Assembly: GCA_033809435.1 (NCBI GenBank)
Contig: JAPXLS010000104.1
Span: 1-7,995 of the forward strand
Source: JAAZIN01 sp033809435
GTDB lineage: Bacteria; Bacillota; Dethiobacteria; DTU022
DNA: 7,995 nt
Direction: 5' to 3'
Positions 6,611 through 7,995 of this stretch are shown in pieces. The position numbers and the translations under genes were made by a program. Within the stretch, counting starts at the first letter, position 1. Each line of letters begins with the position of its first letter. The notes below the pieces were generated by a model. That model ran no database searches and was not told where the DNA came from. It worked only from the letters and a program-made list of their open reading frames with translations.

Positions 6611-7469
6611 GTCCCTTTTGCATGGCTGCCTGGATCAGGAGCGCCTCGGTAAGCTCGGTCCGGCAACGCTGGGTGCAATCCATTACCCTGATAAAATGAT
6701 AACGCTGCGGCAAAAAGAGGCGGAAAACATCGATCACCCTGGTTTCCTCCAGGACAATCAGCTGAGCACCGCGAAGGGCGCCCCTTTTGAACAGCTGGTG
6801 TTCCTTCGCCCCCAGGGAGCGTAGAAAGGCGTACACTGCCTGCTGTTTTTCTTTTGTGGCTGCGGCAAAAAGAAAGCCGCCCGCCACAATCAGGGAGAGA
6901 CTGAAATAATTGTAGAAGAGGCCGGCCACCCCTGCGCCAAAAAGCAGCACAGCCAGGATCTGCCCCATCAGCGCCGCCTGCTCCGTGGCTGCGCGAAAGC
7001 CGCGGTGCGGCGTCAGGTAAGCGCGCAGAATTCTCCCCCCGTCAAGCGGCAGCGCCGGCAGCAGGTTGAATGCAGCCAGGGTCAGGTTGGCCTGGATGAA
7101 AAAGAGAAGCAGCTCCTCCCCGGGACCGGGACGGGCATAAAGAGCAATGCCCAGCCCGGCCAGGGCCAGATTTGCGGCGGGGCCGGCCCAGGCCAGGCGC
7201 CGCTCGATGTAGGGTTCCAGTTCCAGCTGCTCTTCAATTTTGGCGACACCGCCAAAGGGATAAAGCTCGATTTCAGTTATATGCAGCCCCAGCCTCCGCC
7301 CGGTGAAAGCATGGGCAAATTCGTGCCAGAGCACAATAAGGCAGATCAGGGCAAATTCCTCCCCTGCACCGGTCAGGAACAGGAGCAGAGCCAGGACCAA
7401 AAAAAGAGGGTGGAGACGAAGGCGAATTCCGAAAAGAGAACCCAGGGGCAAATGTAACCACCTCAACAT
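6582..7469 (-). CDS. spoIVFB: M50 family intramembrane metalloprotease, SpoIVFB-type
   Basis: A 295-residue site-2-protease family enzyme; the Bacillus homologue cleaves pro-sigmaK in the mother cell. The zinc motif HEFAH is at 49-53 inside a membrane segment, and the second motif NLLPALPLDGGR is at 135-146 with Asp143 as expected third ligand. Hydrophobic segments lie near 20-33, 38-56, 93-111, 119-140, 167-186 and 188-204. The C-terminal 70 residues (from about 226) resemble the single CBS-like domain of SpoIVFB. The ATG at 7469 has AAGGG directly against it, which is too close. GAGGTGG inside codons 2-4 (7464-7458) is well placed for a TTG at 7451, which would give 289 residues, near the 288 of the Bacillus protein. 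The upstream gene should encode the M23 partner, whose apparent remnant lies at 7491-7589. Substrate assignment is inferred from family and locus. Confidence 0.9.
   Translation of the reverse strand: MLRWLHLPLGSLFGIRLRLHPLFLVLALLLFLTGAGEEFALICLIVLWHEFAHAFTGRRLGLHITEIELYPFGGVAKIEEQLELEPYIERRLAWAGPAANLALAGLGIALYARPGPGEELLLFFIQANLTLAAFNLLPALPLDGGRILRAYLTPHRGFRAATEQAALMGQILAVLLFGAGVAGLFYNYFSLSLIVAGGFLFAAATKEKQQAVYAFLRSLGAKEHQLFKRGALRGAQLIVLEETRVIDVFRLFLPQRYHFIRVMDCTQRCRTELTEALLIQAAMQKGLDIPIKKIL
7458..7464 (-). promoter_or_regulatory. Ribosome binding site inside the annotated spoIVFB start
   Basis: GAGGTGG on the minus strand lies within codons 2-4 of the ATG-initiated frame. A TTG follows at 7451-7449, 6 nt downstream of the element. 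The upstream ATG has no Shine-Dalgarno sequence at a usable distance, so the TTG may be the true start. Confidence 0.5.
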
Positions 7470-7490
7470 CCCTTCGTATTTGAATTACCG

Positions 7491-7589
7491 TCATCCAGCC
7501 CCCCGGGACGGCTGCGGATTAAGCTCACCGGAGTGCTTTTAAACCACAACTGCAAGCGGCCGCCCGGTGCCTGATGAGTCAAAGATTAC
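7491..7589 (-). pseudogene. Decayed C-terminal tail of an M23 (SpoIVFA/LytM-like) peptidase gene
   Basis: Starting right after the intron 3' end, one minus-strand frame reads VIFDSSGTGRPL, then after an in-frame TAA, KHSGELNPQP, and ends at TGA 7493-7491, 21 nt before spoIVFB. Another frame supplies QLWF between the two blocks. Together they resemble the usual M23 ending: an IG-SG-TG segment, then LHFEV/LWFEV, then an NG-VNP motif near the C-terminus. An M23 peptidase gene is the expected neighbour upstream of spoIVFB in clostridia, and the stop lies at typical operon distance. The similarity is short and needs two frame changes, so this is a tentative reading. The alternative is plain intergenic sequence. 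Confidence 0.35.
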
Positions 7590-7593
7590 GGTT

Positions 7594-7617
7594 GGGACGC
7601 CCGTTACCAGGCGCCCC
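7594..7617 (-). ncRNA. Group II intron domain VI
   Basis: The minus-strand RNA forms a 10-bp stem, GGGGCGCCUG pairing with CGGGCGUCCC, closed by a GUAA tetraloop (GNRA type). It sits 7 nt after domain V, as expected for domain VI. I see no bulged adenosine in the 3' strand, so the branch point is not obvious and splicing, if any, might start by hydrolysis. Confidence 0.7.
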
Positions 7618-7825
7618 CCGTACAGATCCGTACGCGGGGAATTACCTCATACGGCTCCTGCCTTGAGTATATAACGCGTAGCCTTTGGCTCGGATATGGA
7701 TGCTTTATCCTTGCCTTGGGGACCCATGTCTCAATCAATCGCTCAAACCTTTCCCAAGTGAGGTCTCTCGCCTTCCGGTGTTTTCGGAGCTTAATACCTG
7801 GCCTGCGCTTTTCCCTGTCAACACT
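7604..7825 (-). pseudogene. Remnant of group II intron reverse transcriptase/maturase C-terminus
   Basis: This is a frame without a start codon between TGA (7828-7826) and TAA (7606-7604). From about 7765 it reads DLTWERFERLIETWVPKARI, then KHPYPSQRLRV, matching the C-terminal end I recall for this intron-protein family (TWERM-RLI-RWLP-PRI-HPYP-RF-V). The codons before about 7790 come from the leader and are not reverse-transcriptase sequence. Fingers, palm (YxDD) and most of the maturase domain are absent. The frame runs through domain V, whereas related proteins stop before it. It should not encode a functional protein. Confidence 0.6.
7625..7657 (-). ncRNA. Group II intron domain V (catalytic hairpin)
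   Basis: The 33-nt hairpin begins GAGCCGUAUG and ends GCGUACGGAUC, the domain V signature including the AGC triad near its 5' end. The lower stem GAGCCGUA / UACGGAUC pairs except for a G-A opposition where most introns have G-U. The upper stem around loop UAAUU contains an A-C mismatch (GAGG against CCCC). The mismatches may reflect loss of function, though the GGAUC ending is one I recall from related elements. Confidence 0.8.
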
Positions 7826-7995
7826 TCACGTGCAGTCTCGCGACCGCCCGCGCATGACCCGGGGCCATAATGGTGCAGCTAATCCTTTTATGTGGGGCTC
7901 TTTCATCCCCTCCTCCATGCCGGTTTATCCCGGCGATTCTCAACGTCCCCCTGACTCATTCAAAGCAAGCCAGCCACTCCTGCGGAGGGGACACC

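Larger units (their letters stand above)
7591..7995 (-). mobile_element. Group II intron, 3' part, with internally deleted reverse-transcriptase gene
   Basis: The minus strand carries, in order, a structured leader, a short remnant of the intron-encoded protein, domain V and domain VI. The leader (about 7800-7906) includes GAAGTGTTGACAGGG, which I recall from the 5' region of group II intron reverse-transcriptase elements in clostridia and proteobacteria. In complete elements this leader is followed by a reverse-transcriptase gene of well over a kilobase; here it joins the maturase C-terminus within a few dozen bases, at a junction I place near 7760-7800. The 3' end is taken as CCCAAC at 7596-7591. 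The 5' end is outside the window. Leader folding is supported by TCCCCTCC (7991-7984) pairing with GGAGGGGA (7913-7906) around hairpin 7919-7934. The copy could be a dead remnant or an ORF-less intron using a reverse transcriptase supplied elsewhere. Confidence 0.75.

Noticed and set aside
7685..7870. 61-codon plus-strand frame
   Set aside because: It is antisense to the intron remnant. The intron signals (domains V and VI, maturase tail) all read on the minus strand.
1..7995. tRNA, rRNA, CRISPR array or prophage genes
   Set aside because: No cloverleaf, rRNA segment, regularly spaced repeat or phage-like protein was seen on either strand.

Overview
The window reads as one strand of a GC-rich, endospore-forming Firmicute, most likely a clostridial lineage. 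The reasons are a SpoIVFB-type sporulation protease, RNase G with a C-terminal TRAM-like region, and the gene order M50 protease - radical SAM - DUF2344 - RNase G - L21 - L27 - Obg, which I recall from clostridial genomes. No species can be named. Every convincing gene lies on the minus strand, so transcription runs from high to low coordinates.

From the right edge, 7591-7995 is the 3' part of a group II intron. Domains V and VI are visible, but almost all of the reverse-transcriptase gene is missing: leader sequence joins the last few dozen maturase codons directly. Its 3' flank (7491-7589) looks like the decayed tail of an M23 (SpoIVFA/LytM-like) peptidase gene, the expected partner just upstream of spoIVFB. 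Next comes spoIVFB (6582-7469), the intramembrane metalloprotease of the pro-sigmaK pathway.

A near-consensus vegetative promoter (6581-6610) overlaps the end of spoIVFB. It should start a housekeeping transcription unit: a B12-domain-like radical SAM protein (4745-6523), DUF2344 (3997-4743), RNase G (2259-4025), L21 (1828-2148) and L27 (1349-1621). The first three are tightly packed (1-nt gap, then 29-nt overlap). A strong intrinsic terminator built onto the L27 stop codon ends this unit. obgE follows (1-1189, C-terminus outside the window), apparently without a canonical ATG.

The set is a ribosome-biogenesis and RNA-processing neighbourhood: two 50S proteins, a 50S-assembly GTPase, an endoribonuclease for rRNA 5' maturation, and a radical SAM/DUF2344 pair of unknown substrate. 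Points deserving a second look are the deleted intron in a sporulation locus, the promoter sharing bases with a stop codon, the joint absence of the Prp protease gene and of the L27 leader peptide it would cleave, and the ATA codon at the usual obgE start.
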